A DNA stretch of 23,975 nt, from NCBI GenBank assembly GCA_041477005.1, contig JBGOUJ010000038.1, positions 1 to 23,975 on the forward strand, written 5' to 3'. Source of the stretch: JBGOUJ01 sp041477005. GTDB taxonomy: Bacteria > Acidobacteriota > Terriglobia > Bryobacterales > JACQDG01. This document shows positions 23,767 to 23,975 of the stretch, one piece after another (position 1 is the stretch's first letter; each line of letters starts with the position of its first letter). The notes below the pieces were generated by a model that was not told where the DNA came from, ran no database searches, and saw only the letters and a program-made list of their open reading frames with translations. A program made the position numbers and the translations under genes.

Positions 23767-23975
23767 ATGTCCGACGATCCCGTTCGCATCCCCATCACGG
23801 ACGTCTTCGACCTCCACACAGTCCCTCCGCGCGACGTAAAGCCGATCCTGGAAGCGTACCTCGAGGAGGCGCACCGCCTCGGTTTCCGGGCGCTCCGCAT
23901 CATTCACGGCAAAGGCATCGGTGTCCAGCGCGAAATCGTCCGCTCCGTCCTCGCCGGCGCCCCCTTCGTGGCCGC
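23767..23975 (+). CDS. Smr-domain protein (3' truncated by window)
   Basis: 69 codons before the window edge, no stop. From the ATG at 23767 the protein reads MSDDPVRIPITDVFDLHTV, VKPILEAYLEEAHRLGFRAL, RIIHGKGIGVQREIVRSVL. The DLHT and HGKG(I/T)G motifs mark the Smr (small MutS-related) domain, a fold found in DNA- or RNA-nicking enzymes and at the C-terminus of MutS2. An in-frame ATG at 23731 would add 12 residues and overlap the thiF-like stop by 14 bp; no Shine-Dalgarno sequence decides between them. The gene is 22 bp or less from thiF and probably in the same transcript. A stand-alone small Smr protein is likely, since the domain starts near the N-terminus. Confidence 0.85.
   Translation, partial: MSDDPVRIPITDVFDLHTVPPRDVKPILEAYLEEAHRLGFRALRIIHGKGIGVQREIVRSVLAGAPFVA

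Noticed and set aside
1..23975. Selenoprotein genes with in-frame UGA
   Set aside because: I compared the recognisable genes with their family lengths and saw none whose TGA stop cuts a conserved domain, so no selenocysteine codon can be claimed.

Overview
The window is GC-rich and gene-dense, with short intergenic gaps. The gene families (caspase/TPR, DUF4384, PIG-L deacetylase, GT39-like membrane glycosyltransferase, TamB/BamA outer-membrane assembly) suggest a diderm soil-type bacterium. My best guess is an Acidobacteriota (Bryobacterales/Solibacter-like) genome; this is inferred from gene content and style, since no rRNA or tRNA is present.

Layout. (1) 1-4143, plus strand: end of a sulfatase-modifying-factor-like (SUMF1) gene, two secreted DUF4384 proteins and a secreted caspase-PEGA-TPR protein, overlapping or a few bases apart: one operon. 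(2) 4182-6959: the EgtB-like selenoneine synthase senA (minus) diverges from the selenosugar synthase senB (plus) with about 26 bp between start codons; a MerT-like membrane protein follows senB. (3) 6956-8714: an inverted-repeat element, a DinB-family protein, a PIG-L deacetylase and a small two-helix membrane protein. (4) 8843-12043: a TPR protein and a GT39-like membrane glycosyltransferase, facing a periplasmic DsbA-like thioredoxin-fold protein. (5) 12288-14607: a small unknown gene, selB (selenocysteine elongation factor), and a 7-bp tandem repeat array upstream of it. (6) 14608-22667, minus strand: an envelope-biogenesis operon reading BamA/TamA-like protein (seven POTRA-like units) > SurA-N-like chaperone > TamB > protein-L-isoaspartate methyltransferase, with no gaps. 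(7) 22722-end, plus strand: a ThiF/MoeB-type E1-like enzyme and a Smr-domain protein cut by the window edge.

Main story. The window has two branches of selenium metabolism: selB for selenocysteine insertion, and senA/senB for the selenium-histidine metabolite selenoneine. No selenophosphate synthetase (senC/selD), egtD, selA or selC is present, so selenophosphate and hercynine must come from genes elsewhere. A MerT-like double-cysteine membrane protein directly behind senB suggests a mercury/selenium connection that I do not know to be described. The senA/senB and bamA/thiF gaps each carry overlapping, oppositely oriented -10-like boxes, and several genes have a -10-like box only 6-9 nt before the start codon, as expected for leaderless transcripts.
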